NCBI GenBank assembly: GCA_902556425.1
Contig: CACDWG010000013.1
Location: forward strand, 1-62,440
Direction of reading: 5' to 3'
DNA: 62,440 nt
DNA from: UBA4421 sp002704225
Lineage (GTDB): Bacteria; Pseudomonadota; Gammaproteobacteria; Pseudomonadales; Azotimanducaceae
This document shows positions 26,193-34,728 of this stretch, piece after piece. The position numbers and the translations under genes were made by a program. The notes under the pieces were generated by a model. That model had not been told where the DNA came from. It saw only the letters and a program-made list of their open reading frames with translations, and ran no database searches. The first letter of the stretch is position 1, and the number at the start of each line of letters is the position of its first letter.

Positions 26193-27332
26193 ATGGAAAA
26201 CAGCAAGTCGGAATTTGATGCCATACGGCCCTACTACGACCATGAAGTACCTGATGTGCTGGCAAGGTTGGTCGCGTCTCGGGAGCTTGCGCAAGCGGCA
26301 AGTCAATTGGTCATGCCTCGCTGGCTGGGAAATCGTTCGCTGGGTCGTTTGCTAACCCGGTCCGTTCTTCGACTGAAAACGCGGAACCTTAAGTCCATAC
26401 GAGACTGCCAAACTGTGGTTGCCGGACTTTTTGAAACGGTTATTGCCCGTAGCATTGATCGGTTATCCGTCAGTGGCTTAGATCGTCTTAGTCACAATGA
26501 TCACTATCTGTTCATCTCGAATCATCGCGACATCTTGATGGATTCGAGCTTGCTCAATTATCTGTTGCAAGACGCCGGTCACGACACCTGTCGGATGGCG
26601 GTTGGCGATAATTTGCTGAGCAGTTCTCTTGCTGCGGATTTGATGCGGTTAAATAAGAGTTTTGTTGTGGAACGCAGTGTGGCGGGCGCGCGGGCCCAGT
26701 ATCAGGCGCTCAGTCGTACCAGTCGCTATGTGCAGCAGTCGCTGCAACAAGGCATCTCAGTCTGGATCGCTCAGCGACAGGGCCGGGCCAAGGACGGCTT
26801 TGACCGTACGGATCCGGCTTTGCTAAAGATGCTGTTGTTGGCCTACCGCGATAAAACGACCGCTGATTTGCCCATGGAACGGATGCTGCAGATGGCACCT
26901 GCGGTACCCGTATCCGTGTCTTATGAACTGGATCCTTGTGGGCCGAGCAAGGCCCACGAACTTGCGGTCATTGATCAGCAGGGTGTGTATGAAAAATCAC
27001 CCCAAGAGGACTTGAACAGCATGGTCAAAGGTTTGATGGGACACAAAGGGCGTGTGCGGCTGGCCTTTGGCGAGCCGATTTCTTGTGCATCCAGTGCAGA
27101 AGAGCTGGCAGCTCAGATCGACCAAAGTATTGTGGCGAACACACGACTTTACCCAACGCACCGGTACGCCAAGATGGTGCTGGAAAACAGTCCAACGCAA
27201 GAGCTGGAAAATCATCCGGCGGTACAACATCTCGCAGCGGAGCTTCATGCTATGCCGTCAGATGAGCGGCCATATCTGCTGCGACAGTACGCGAATATTT
27301 GGCGTAATCGCGACGAACTGAATATCGTCTAG
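26193..27332 (+). CDS. Glycerol-3-phosphate/lysophosphatidate acyltransferase-like protein (PlsB/PlsC fold)
   Basis: This ~379-aa protein contains the acyltransferase HX4D motif as NHRDILMD (~109-116) and an equivalent of the substrate-binding block in SVWIAQRQGRAKDG, where the usual EGTRS is replaced by QRQGR. Later VPVSVSYELDP matches the block IV region. It is longer than PlsC (~245 aa), with N- and C-terminal helical extensions. No transmembrane helix is obvious, so it is probably a peripheral membrane enzyme. GTG-ATG doublet: the ATG at 26193 follows AGGG. Confidence 0.78.
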   Translation: MENSKSEFDAIRPYYDHEVPDVLARLVASRELAQAASQLVMPRWLGNRSLGRLLTRSVLRLKTRNLKSIRDCQTVVAGLFETVIARSIDRLSVSGLDRLSHNDHYLFISNHRDILMDSSLLNYLLQDAGHDTCRMAVGDNLLSSSLAADLMRLNKSFVVERSVAGARAQYQALSRTSRYVQQSLQQGISVWIAQRQGRAKDGFDRTDPALLKMLLLAYRDKTTADLPMERMLQMAPAVPVSVSYELDPCGPSKAHELAVIDQQGVYEKSPQEDLNSMVKGLMGHKGRVRLAFGEPISCASSAEELAAQIDQSIVANTRLYPTHRYAKMVLENSPTQELENHPAVQHLAAELHAMPSDERPYLLRQYANIWRNRDELNIV

Positions 27333-27343
27333 TCAGGTGCTCG

Positions 27344-27372
27344 CCAACCGACGTTTGCACCGAGCCGGTTGG
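27344..27372. terminator. Inverted repeat between convergent genes
   Basis: CCAACCG and CGGTTGG pair as a 7-bp stem around a 15-nt loop, between the ends of the acyltransferase and monooxygenase genes. There is no T-run, so a terminator role is only suggested by position. Confidence 0.3.
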
Positions 27373-27406
27373 TGATGGCTAACAGATCGGCGGTTTGATC
27401 CTGAGC

Positions 27407-28939
27407 TTAAGCGCTCTGTACCTTTAACCCTTCATTGTTCCCATCACGGCGCACGCCATCGTAGATGAACTCTGAGCCGTTCAGATCTGTGGCGGGTATC
27501 TCGTCTTTTTCGCGCCAGTAGTCTTGATTGTGTCGCCATTCGGCCTTCGCGCCCCGTTGGGGTAGTTTGTCCATATCGCGCGTCAAATAACTCGGGTTGA
27601 AGTTGTCTTCTTCGATCCAAGGCAGTATCGGCATGTCGCCATCCTCTTCGCGGAGGGCGACTTCGATGCGGCGAGCGCCAATGTCGTCCATGTGATTCAG
27701 CAGACCGCAGACAAAGTCGCCCAGCAGGTCGACTCTCAACGTCCAGCTCGCGCGGAAATAGCCAAAGACCCAAGCCAAATTAGGCACGCCGGTAAACATC
27801 ATGCCCCGATAGTTCACTGTGTCGTGCCAGTCTACTGGCTTACCATCGACGTTGAACGGGATATCGCCCATGACTGACAGGTGAAAGCCGGTGCAGACGC
27901 AGACGATATCGGCTTCGAGTTCTTCACCAGATGCCGTGCGTATGCCGTGCTCGGTGAAGGTGTCGATGGTATCGGTTACAACGCTGAGCTTGCCGGCCGC
28001 AGCGGCTTGGAAAACGTCGCCATCTGGGCAAAAAGCCAATCGTTGCTGCCAAGGCCTGTAGCTCGGCGTGAAATGCGGTTCAAATTCGAAGTCTTCCCCG
28101 GCATAGCCCCGTATCAGCGCCTTAAGCTCCTCAAAAACGGCATCGGGTTCGTTCTTGCAGCGCTCGGTCAGCACGTCTTGATCGTAAAGAATTTGTGCCC
28201 GAACCACTCGATGAATGGTTGGCTCGTCGATGCCAATCTCACGCAGCCGGTCGGCCAATTCGTTCCGATTCTCACTGCAGAAAAAATAGGTGGGCGAGCG
28301 CTGTAGCATGGTGACGTGTTCGGCTTCCTTGGCGAACTCTGGAATGACCGTCGCGGCGGTAGCACCTGAACCAATAACCACCACTTTTTTGCCTGCGTAA
28401 TCCGTGTTTGGGTCCCACAGCTGGGCGTGAATCAACTGCCCTTGAAATTGATCCATGTTTGGCCAGCTTGGGATATTGGGGTTTTCATGATCGTAATAAC
28501 CCTGGCACATCCACAGGAAGTTACAGGTGAAAACAACCTCGCTACCGTCCGCTTTACGCGTCGCGGTTACTGTCCACTTGTTCTCAGCACTGGACCAGTC
28601 GCATTGGGTGATACGGTGTCCGTAACGGATATGCTGACCAATGTCGTTCTCTTCGATGACCTCGCCCATATAGGTGAGGATGGCCTCTGCGCTGGCAATC
28701 GGCACCCCGGTCCATGGTTTAAATCGGTAGCCGAAGGTGTATAGGTCCGAGTCTGACCGAATGCCGGGGTACTTGTGAGTTTCCCAAGTGCCGCCAAAGG
28801 TGTCTTTCATTTCAAGGATGCAAAAGCTTTTGTTAGGGCATTGTTGCTGCAGATGGTAGGCCTCACCGACTCCAGATATGCCCGCACCAATAATCAGTAC
28901 GTCAAAGTCCGTTTGATTTTGAACGTTTGCCTTCTCCAT
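27407..28939 (-). CDS. Flavin-containing monooxygenase, Baeyer-Villiger type
   Basis: This 510-aa class B flavoprotein has FAD motif GAGISGVGEAYHL near the N-terminus, NADPH motif GSGATAATVIPEFA in the middle, and the BVMO/FMO fingerprint FQGQLIHAQLWDP (FxGxxxHxxxWD) between them. The family inserts oxygen into ketones or oxidises N/S heteroatoms using NADPH and O2. The ketone substrate is unknown; a lipid or terpenoid role would suit the surrounding acyl-CoA dehydrogenases and SDRs. The start at 28939 follows AGGGGGA; the longer frame upstream looks non-coding. Confidence 0.9.
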   Translation of the reverse strand: MEKANVQNQTDFDVLIIGAGISGVGEAYHLQQQCPNKSFCILEMKDTFGGTWETHKYPGIRSDSDLYTFGYRFKPWTGVPIASAEAILTYMGEVIEENDIGQHIRYGHRITQCDWSSAENKWTVTATRKADGSEVVFTCNFLWMCQGYYDHENPNIPSWPNMDQFQGQLIHAQLWDPNTDYAGKKVVVIGSGATAATVIPEFAKEAEHVTMLQRSPTYFFCSENRNELADRLREIGIDEPTIHRVVRAQILYDQDVLTERCKNEPDAVFEELKALIRGYAGEDFEFEPHFTPSYRPWQQRLAFCPDGDVFQAAAAGKLSVVTDTIDTFTEHGIRTASGEELEADIVCVCTGFHLSVMGDIPFNVDGKPVDWHDTVNYRGMMFTGVPNLAWVFGYFRASWTLRVDLLGDFVCGLLNHMDDIGARRIEVALREEDGDMPILPWIEEDNFNPSYLTRDMDKLPQRGAKAEWRHNQDYWREKDEIPATDLNGSEFIYDGVRRDGNNEGLKVQSA

Positions 28940-29096
28940 GACATATCCCCCTGCCCAAGTTTGCGTGTTGGGTATCACCTGACCCAATATTTTATTTATC
29001 AAAGAAGCTTATATTCAAAATTGAGCTGAGATAACAGCGATTTTGTGACCAAGCCCGCATCTAGGCGTATTGGTGTTTCAACATGTTTGTGGCGAT

Positions 29097-29137
29097 GCGC
29101 CCGGTGCCAAGCAGGGTTCAAACCCCAACACGGGCGC
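29097..29137. other. Extended hairpin downstream of srkA
   Basis: The outer stem GCGCCC...GGGCGC continues through GTG/CAC past one bulged G. Inside it is a perfect GGGTT-CA-AACCC hairpin. It begins 7 nt after the srkA stop. The GGTTCAAACC part mimics a tRNA T-arm, but no cloverleaf can be built. With no T-run it may be a 3' end stabiliser or part of a small RNA. Confidence 0.4.
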
Positions 29138-29143
29138 TATTTC

Positions 29144-30139
29144 CTAGTACATGTAGACCAGTGGCGGCTCGTCGAGCATGGCGAGCTGCTCACGCAAGGC
29201 CAAGACATGATTCGACCAATAGTTCACGGAATCAAAGGTGGGAAAGGCTAAGGGGAAGGCGGGATCCTGCCAGCGTCTGGCGATCCATGCAGCGTGATAC
29301 ATGATTCGCAGCGTGCGTAGCGGCTCGATCAGATTCAATGTCGACACGTCAAAGTCGTGGAAGTCGCGATAGGCGTCCAAAATCAGATTTAGCTGCAAGG
29401 TTTGATTCGGGCGCTCGCCGCTGAGCAGCATCCACAGATCCTGAATCGGCGGGCCGCCCATGCAATCATCAAAATCCACGAAGTGCGGCGTATTGTCCCG
29501 CCACAAGATATTGCCCATATGGCAGTCTCCGTGAATGGGCGTCACGGGTGAATCTGCCATCAGCGGTGTGATGCGCTCCAGCAACTGCTCGGTGATGGAA
29601 CAATAGGCCTCCTCCATTTCCAGTGGTATGAAATTATTTTGCAGCAGGAAATCTCGGCTACTGTTGCCAAAGCGCTCGGTATTCAGTGTGACCCGATGCG
29701 CGAAGGGTTGGGTTGTGCCGAAGGCATGCAGCCGAGCGATGGAGCGAGCCAGAACCTCCAGATCATCTTCGTTTTCGAGATTGGGTGGATGTCCGCCTTG
29801 GCGCAGAAAGACCGCAAATCGAAAATTCAAATGTTGGAACACACTCACGCCCTCAATCCGTATGGGCGGTACCACAGACAATTCGGCATCAAACAACCCC
29901 TGAGTAAACGCGTGCTCCTCGAAGATGGCTTCATCGGTCCAACGATTCGGTCGGTAAAATTTGGTGATGACAAAGGAACCATCTTCTAGAGCGACCTGAT
30001 AGACCCGGTTTTCATAACTGTTTAGAGCGGTCAGTCCACCCGTGGGTTCTAAGCCGATGGACTCCATTGCATCTAACACCGCGTCGGGTGTTAGTGCATC
30101 GTAGGGTGCAGGATTCAGGCTGTCTTGATCGGTGTGCAT
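29144..30139 (-). CDS. srkA: Stress-response serine/threonine kinase SrkA (YihE/RdoA)
   Basis: This 331-aa APH-fold protein kinase has an ATP-binding N-lobe NSYENRVYQVALEDG and VITKFYRP, catalytic loop PIHGDCHMGNILW, metal-binding VDFDDCMGGPPIQDLW. Length and motifs agree with E. coli SrkA, which counters stress-induced (MazF-linked) death. dsbA, its usual partner gene in enterobacteria, is not adjacent. The ATG at 30139 is used; two hundred nucleotides with a hairpin separate its end from the monooxygenase gene. Confidence 0.9.
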   Translation of the reverse strand: MHTDQDSLNPAPYDALTPDAVLDAMESIGLEPTGGLTALNSYENRVYQVALEDGSFVITKFYRPNRWTDEAIFEEHAFTQGLFDAELSVVPPIRIEGVSVFQHLNFRFAVFLRQGGHPPNLENEDDLEVLARSIARLHAFGTTQPFAHRVTLNTERFGNSSRDFLLQNNFIPLEMEEAYCSITEQLLERITPLMADSPVTPIHGDCHMGNILWRDNTPHFVDFDDCMGGPPIQDLWMLLSGERPNQTLQLNLILDAYRDFHDFDVSTLNLIEPLRTLRIMYHAAWIARRWQDPAFPLAFPTFDSVNYWSNHVLALREQLAMLDEPPLVYMY

Positions 30140-30208
30140 GGGCGCACTCTAACAGCAAGCGTTGGCCGAGATGTCCCGTCTGTGAAAAAGATATTGTGGG
30201 CGGATGGG

Positions 30209-30984
30209 TTATTGGTGCAAGGAGGGTGTGCGGGTTGCACACCAGACATCGACTCGCGCCGCGCCATGCAGACGCAACAACTTGATGATCTGGCGCGCAG
30301 TGGCGCCTGTGGTCATGACGTCGTCCACCACGGCGACGTGTTTTCCGCGCAACGCATTCTGCTCAGTTTCGTTACGCCATCGAAAATTATCCGGAGCCAT
30401 CCGTCGGCGTTCTGCGCGAGACAGCGAACGTTGCGAAGGTCCAAGGCGACGTGTGAGTAGGGTGTGTGCAACCGGCAGATCGAGTTCGCGGCCCAGACAG
30501 TCGGCCAGTAACCTGGCTTGGTTGAAGCCGCGTTTAACCGCTGGCCAATACGCCATCGGAACGGGTACCAGTAGATCCGGCAGGCGATTTGGGCATTTGA
30601 GCCGAATGTGGGTCAACAGGATGTGCGCGAGAGCTCGACCTTCTGGTTCACCCTGATTGAATTTGAGCCGGTGTATCAGGGTGCTGCGTTGCCGCGGTGA
30701 ATCAGGGGGACGACCGCATGGTCGGCCAACGGTTTCGTGAGGCATTGACCGCAGAGAAGGGGCGGCTTCTGGCAGAGCCTAATTTCGTTTGTATGGTCTG
30801 CGCCTGGCTGAAGGGGGATCGCGCAGCATGAGCAAGCGCCGACATTGAATGGCAGGGCGAGCCGGCAGTATTGGCATAGATGATCTGGGCTAGTCGATGC
30901 CAGTTCCTGCTCGCATAGCAAACAAAGCATGGGAAAGTGTTGTTCCCAAAGCCAATTCAAGGCTCTGTTTATCGATTTTTTCAT
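30209..30984 (-). pseudogene. comF: ComF family phosphoribosyltransferase-like protein, split by a frameshift
   Basis: Two overlapping frames together make one ComF. The first (from the ATG at 30984, GGAG upstream) holds the zinc-finger Cys pairs (LCLLC, CQYC, CSCC, LCGQCL) and runs to LIHRGNAAP, ending in a stop near 30676. The second resumes at STLIHRLKF and continues with KRGFNQARLLA and the PRTase PRPP loop VAVVDDVMTTGAT. The switch, near 30690, needs a single -1 shift. No slippery heptamer is present, so this is a one-base deletion or a sequencing error. Intact ComF supports DNA uptake for transformation. It lies between srkA and a divergent dehydrogenase gene. Confidence 0.85.
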
Positions 30985-31186
30985 GGCGAAGGCTCCGGCT
31001 ATACCGTTACTGTGAGGCGACAGAGCGTCGCTTTCACAGCTAACCGGTCTGAGACGTTTGTAGGTTGTGGACCTTTGTTGTCGGCCGTTGTTGTGGATTG
31101 GGGTCAAGCGCCTGTCGAGGCAAAAAGATTGGTGACCCTCGTGCTCGGCAGCTAAACTTGAGGTTTACACGAATCGAGGCGCTACT

Positions 31187-32926
31187 GTGGATTACGCAGC
31201 ACGTGAGAGAGATGCCGACTTCTTGATGAACGATGTGTTCGATATTCAAGAAAATTGGTCACAGATCGAAGCATATCAAGAGCTTTCGCCAGACTTAGTC
31301 AAGGCGGTGATCGCTGAAGGAGGCCGCTTAGCCTCTGAAGTGATGGCGCCACTGAATGAAGTGGGCGACCAGTACGGCTGCGAGCTGAAGGACGGCGAGG
31401 TGACCACACCTCCTGGCTTTAAAGAAGCATTTGCTGAACTCACTCAAGGCGGCTGGCTGGGCTTGTCGGGTAATCCGGCTTTTGGCGGACAAGGCATGCC
31501 AAAAAGTTTGGCGGGTTTGATAGAAGAGATGTTTTGGGCTGCGAACAGTAGTTTGTTTTTGTATGGCTCCCTCACCGTAGGTGCCTGTTTGAGTATCGAC
31601 GCTCACGGTTCCGCTGAACAAAAGCGAACCTATCTCGAAAAGCTCTACAGCGGTCAGTGGACGGGGGCCATGGCATTAACCGAGTCCCACGCCGGTACAG
31701 ATCTGGGCATGATGCGAACCAAGGCTGAACCCCAAGCCGACGGTTCCTACCGCATCACCGGCACGAAAATTTTCATTACCAGCGGTGAGCACGATATGGC
31801 TGAAAATATTGTGCACCTCACCTTGGCGCGAATTGTGGACGGCCCGAAGGGCACCAAGGGGATTTCTTTGTTTATCGTGCCGAAATTCGTACCTGAATCC
31901 GATGGTAGCCTGGGTCCGCGCAACGGCTGGGCCAGCGGCTCTCTTGAGCACAAGATGGGTATCAATGGCAGCGCAACGTCGGTGATTAATTACGACGGCG
32001 CTCAAGGCTTTTTGCTTGGAGAAGAGCATCAAGGGTTGGCTGCGATGTTTACCATGATGAACTACGAACGCCTCAGCGTTGGTCTGCAGGGGTTAGGCGC
32101 TGGTGATTTGGCGTATCAGCATTCGGCTCGATACGCCCAAGACCGTATTCAGGGTCGTTCGGCTACCGGGGCACAAAACCCGGATGCTGAAGCGGACTCG
32201 TTGCTGGTGCATCCGGATGTTCGACGTATGCTGCTCACCCAAAGAGCCTACGTTGACGGTTGTCGCGCGTTTGCTTTTTTCGCCGGCATGCAGCTCGACG
32301 ACGCCAAACACAAGGGTGATGAGCGTGCCGAGCGCTTCGGACAATTGCTTACGCCGGTGGTGAAGGCGTTTTTGACTGACAAAGGTCTGGAAGCCGCTGT
32401 GTTGGCGCAACAGGTGTTGGGCGGGCATGGATACGTTAAAGAGTGGGGCATGGAACAAATTGTTCGCGACGCACGTATCGCCCAGATTTACGAAGGTGCC
32501 AACGGTATTCAGGCGCTGGATCTGGCGGGTCGGAAGGTGGTCAGAGATGGCGGCAAGACCTTGAGAGAGTTGTTGGACGTGCTCAGTACGTTCGACATCG
32601 ATCCCGGGTTTCAGCAGCCGATTGAAGAGGCCTTTGCCCGCCTTGTGAGGGTGACCGAATCCATGGTGGCCAGAAGTAATGAAGACGCCAATCTGCCCGG
32701 CGCAGTATCAACAGATTACCTCGACTTGATGGGCACGACCTTGTGCGCTTGGGCATGGGGAGTAATGGTACGCAAGGCCGGGGACGACGAGTTTGGTACG
32801 GCTAAGAAACAGACCGCCCGGTTCTTCTTTGCCCGCTTGCTGCCTCGAACCATTGGCTTGGAGCACAGTATGCTGGCCGATTCTGACGTGCTGATGGACA
32901 TGCCTGAGGCCCTGTTCAACGCCTGA
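31187..32926 (+). CDS. Acyl-CoA dehydrogenase with C-terminal extension (DmdC-like)
   Basis: This 579-aa ACAD belongs to the long group (~580-600 aa) that includes 3-methylmercaptopropionyl-CoA dehydrogenase. An extra N-terminal helix region precedes the ACAD core: MALTESHAGTDLGMMRTKA, GTKIFITSGEHDMAENIVH split here, and the catalytic-base segment IYEGANGIQALDLAGRKV. After it comes the ~120-residue C-terminal domain. FadE-like fatty acyl-CoA oxidation is the general role; DMSP catabolism is only one possibility, as no other dmd gene is near. It starts with GTG at 31187, with GAGG 7 nt before it. Confidence 0.9.
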   Translation: MDYAARERDADFLMNDVFDIQENWSQIEAYQELSPDLVKAVIAEGGRLASEVMAPLNEVGDQYGCELKDGEVTTPPGFKEAFAELTQGGWLGLSGNPAFGGQGMPKSLAGLIEEMFWAANSSLFLYGSLTVGACLSIDAHGSAEQKRTYLEKLYSGQWTGAMALTESHAGTDLGMMRTKAEPQADGSYRITGTKIFITSGEHDMAENIVHLTLARIVDGPKGTKGISLFIVPKFVPESDGSLGPRNGWASGSLEHKMGINGSATSVINYDGAQGFLLGEEHQGLAAMFTMMNYERLSVGLQGLGAGDLAYQHSARYAQDRIQGRSATGAQNPDAEADSLLVHPDVRRMLLTQRAYVDGCRAFAFFAGMQLDDAKHKGDERAERFGQLLTPVVKAFLTDKGLEAAVLAQQVLGGHGYVKEWGMEQIVRDARIAQIYEGANGIQALDLAGRKVVRDGGKTLRELLDVLSTFDIDPGFQQPIEEAFARLVRVTESMVARSNEDANLPGAVSTDYLDLMGTTLCAWAWGVMVRKAGDDEFGTAKKQTARFFFARLLPRTIGLEHSMLADSDVLMDMPEALFNA

Positions 32927-32956
32927 TTTTTCAGGCGCTGAAGAGCGCTGCGAACT

Positions 32957-33745
32957 CTATCCTCTTGGATATACCCAAGGGTGGGATGACGACAAGCCAC
33001 CATCGACCGGTACGGCCTGACCGTTGACATAGGAGGCGCGGTCGCTGAGCAAGAAGCAAGCCATCTCGCCAATTTCATTGGCCTGACCAAAGCGCTTCAT
33101 TGGATTGATCTGACCGATTTTGTCCTCCTTGCCGCGCTCTCTTGCACGGTCGAACGTGGGTTTTGTCATGCCAGTTTCAATGAGGCCCGGACAAATGGCG
33201 TTGATGCGAACGCCACTCCCATAGGTTTGGTACGCGGTGGTTTGTACGATACTGACGACCCCAGCCTTGCTGGCCGAATAATCCACGCCCCCTGCATTAG
33301 CTCGTAACCCCGCCACGGAAGCCGTACACAAAATTGCGCCATACCCTTGTGCCAAGAAGTGTTTCAGGCTGTGTTTGACCGCCAGAAAAACGCCGACCGT
33401 GTTGACGCCCAAGGTGCGCTGCCAATCTTCAACGGTCAGTTCTGTTACCGACTTGCCGCCACCAGATACACCGGCATTTGCGTAAATGCCATCAATGCTG
33501 CCGTAGTGGTCGACGCACTGTTGGACAAAGGCCTCGACCTCAGCTTCTTCCGCCACATTTGCGCGTAGGGATGTCGCTGTGCCGCCAGCGGCTTGAATCT
33601 CTGCGGCTGTGGTGTCTGCGCCTTCAGTGAGATCGACGCAGAAGACGTTGGCTCCATAGCCTGCGGCCAACAAGCTCGTCGCGCGACCGATGCCGCTGCC
33701 GGCACCCGTGATAAGGATATTTTTATTGTTGAGCATGCGAGTCAC
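32957..33745 (-). CDS. Short-chain dehydrogenase/reductase
   Basis: This 262-aa classical SDR has TGAGSGIGRA at ~14-23, VDL after strand 2, NAGVSGGGKS, a catalytic Ser in TASVAGL and Tyr-x-x-x-Lys in VDYSASKAG, and ends GQAVPVDGGLSS. Asp after strand 2 suggests NAD preference. The substrate is unknown. The GTG start at 33745 overlaps the TAG of the upstream cyclase gene by one base (TAGTG); an ATG 9 nt later is an alternative. It is probably co-expressed with the cyclase and convergent with the DmdC-like gene. Confidence 0.87.
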   Translation of the reverse strand: MTRMLNNKNILITGAGSGIGRATSLLAAGYGANVFCVDLTEGADTTAAEIQAAGGTATSLRANVAEEAEVEAFVQQCVDHYGSIDGIYANAGVSGGGKSVTELTVEDWQRTLGVNTVGVFLAVKHSLKHFLAQGYGAILCTASVAGLRANAGGVDYSASKAGVVSIVQTTAYQTYGSGVRINAICPGLIETGMTKPTFDRARERGKEDKIGQINPMKRFGQANEIGEMACFLLSDRASYVNGQAVPVDGGLSSSHPWVYPRG

Positions 33746-34707
33746 TAGCGAATGGCAATGGGATTAATGACGGCTTGGACCGCACCCACAAAGCGCGGCA
33801 CGCCCAGCACGAACAGAAATTCGGTTGCGCCATCGGCGGCGAGCGCGCGAGTGTCCATGTTTTCCAAAATGTAGACGCCATTTTTCGCTAGCAGCTCAGG
33901 GTGCACGGGAAACAGTTCCGTGGGATTTTCGCCGGGCAGGACTTCCAGCGCCCAGCTGTCGGAACCTACCGCTGCGACACCGAGGCTTGCCAAGTATTTC
34001 GCGCCATCCACACCCAAGCCCGGCTCGCCGGCCATAAAGCGTTTGGGATCGGATTCCATAACGTTCAGCCAACCGGTGTGGAAGAGCACCACATCGCCGG
34101 CTTCAATGGTGATATTGGCTGCTTTGGCCGCGGCCTGAATCTCATTTTGGTTAAAGGCGGTGCCCTCAGGAAGAATGTCCTTGCCCATGAGCTTAGCCAT
34201 ATCCAGCAGCACGCCGCGAGTCGCAACAGGCGGTAGTTTGTCGATGGACAATTTGGTCAGTCCGGACGGTGTAACAAAGTCCTTGGCGGAATTGCCGTTG
34301 TAGTACATGTGGTTTTCGCCCATATGACCCAAACCATCAATCTGGCTGCCAATGCCCATCCAAAACGTCATCAGATCGTCGTTGCCTGTCGCTTTGTTGC
34401 TGCCCAAGGGGGTGCCCATGCCGTCATCAAGTTGGAGCACGGTAACGTTGTAGTTGCGCGGCGAATAAGCCGGTGAATCCGGACCAGTTTCCACACCCAG
34501 GGCGTAAGTTTTGCCGAGTTTTACCAAGCCCGAGGCCTGTACAGTTTTCTCTGGGCTTAGCTCGTTGAGCGCGCCAATGGTGTCATCGGTTCCGTATTTG
34601 GACGGGTACCAGCTGTCGTCTGCTTGAGCAGCGCCAGCGAGCAGCGTTAGGACAGCGATGCCCCGCAAAGCGCCCCTTAATACGGTAAGAAAATGTAAAT
34701 TCATCAT
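33745..34707 (-). CDS. Exported cyclase family protein (kynurenine formamidase fold)
   Basis: This 320-aa protein has a signal peptide (cleavage after ~AGAAQA, residue 29), so it is periplasmic. The metal-dependent cyclase/amidohydrolase signature appears as GSQIDGLGHMGEN (usual form H-x-G-T-H-x-D-x-P-x-H is altered: a Gln and a Gly stand in the first part, with Asp and His kept), and further as VVLFHTGW and GSDSWALEVLP. Relatives include N-formylkynurenine formamidase and isatin hydrolase. AGGA precedes the ATG at 34707. Operon with the SDR; the substrate is not known. Confidence 0.82.
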   Translation of the reverse strand: MMNLHFLTVLRGALRGIAVLTLLAGAAQADDSWYPSKYGTDDTIGALNELSPEKTVQASGLVKLGKTYALGVETGPDSPAYSPRNYNVTVLQLDDGMGTPLGSNKATGNDDLMTFWMGIGSQIDGLGHMGENHMYYNGNSAKDFVTPSGLTKLSIDKLPPVATRGVLLDMAKLMGKDILPEGTAFNQNEIQAAAKAANITIEAGDVVLFHTGWLNVMESDPKRFMAGEPGLGVDGAKYLASLGVAAVGSDSWALEVLPGENPTELFPVHPELLAKNGVYILENMDTRALAADGATEFLFVLGVPRFVGAVQAVINPIAIR

Positions 34708-34728
34708 GGTCGGTTCCTCTCCTAAAAA

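Noticed and set aside
29060..29140. Possible tRNA suggested by GGTTCAAACC
   Set aside because: No acceptor, D or anticodon arms can be built around it on either strand; the stretch is explained by nested inverted repeats.
30676..30720. Programmed -1 frameshift in comF
   Set aside because: No X-XXY-YYZ slippery heptamer or downstream pseudoknot is visible, so a deletion or sequencing error is more likely.
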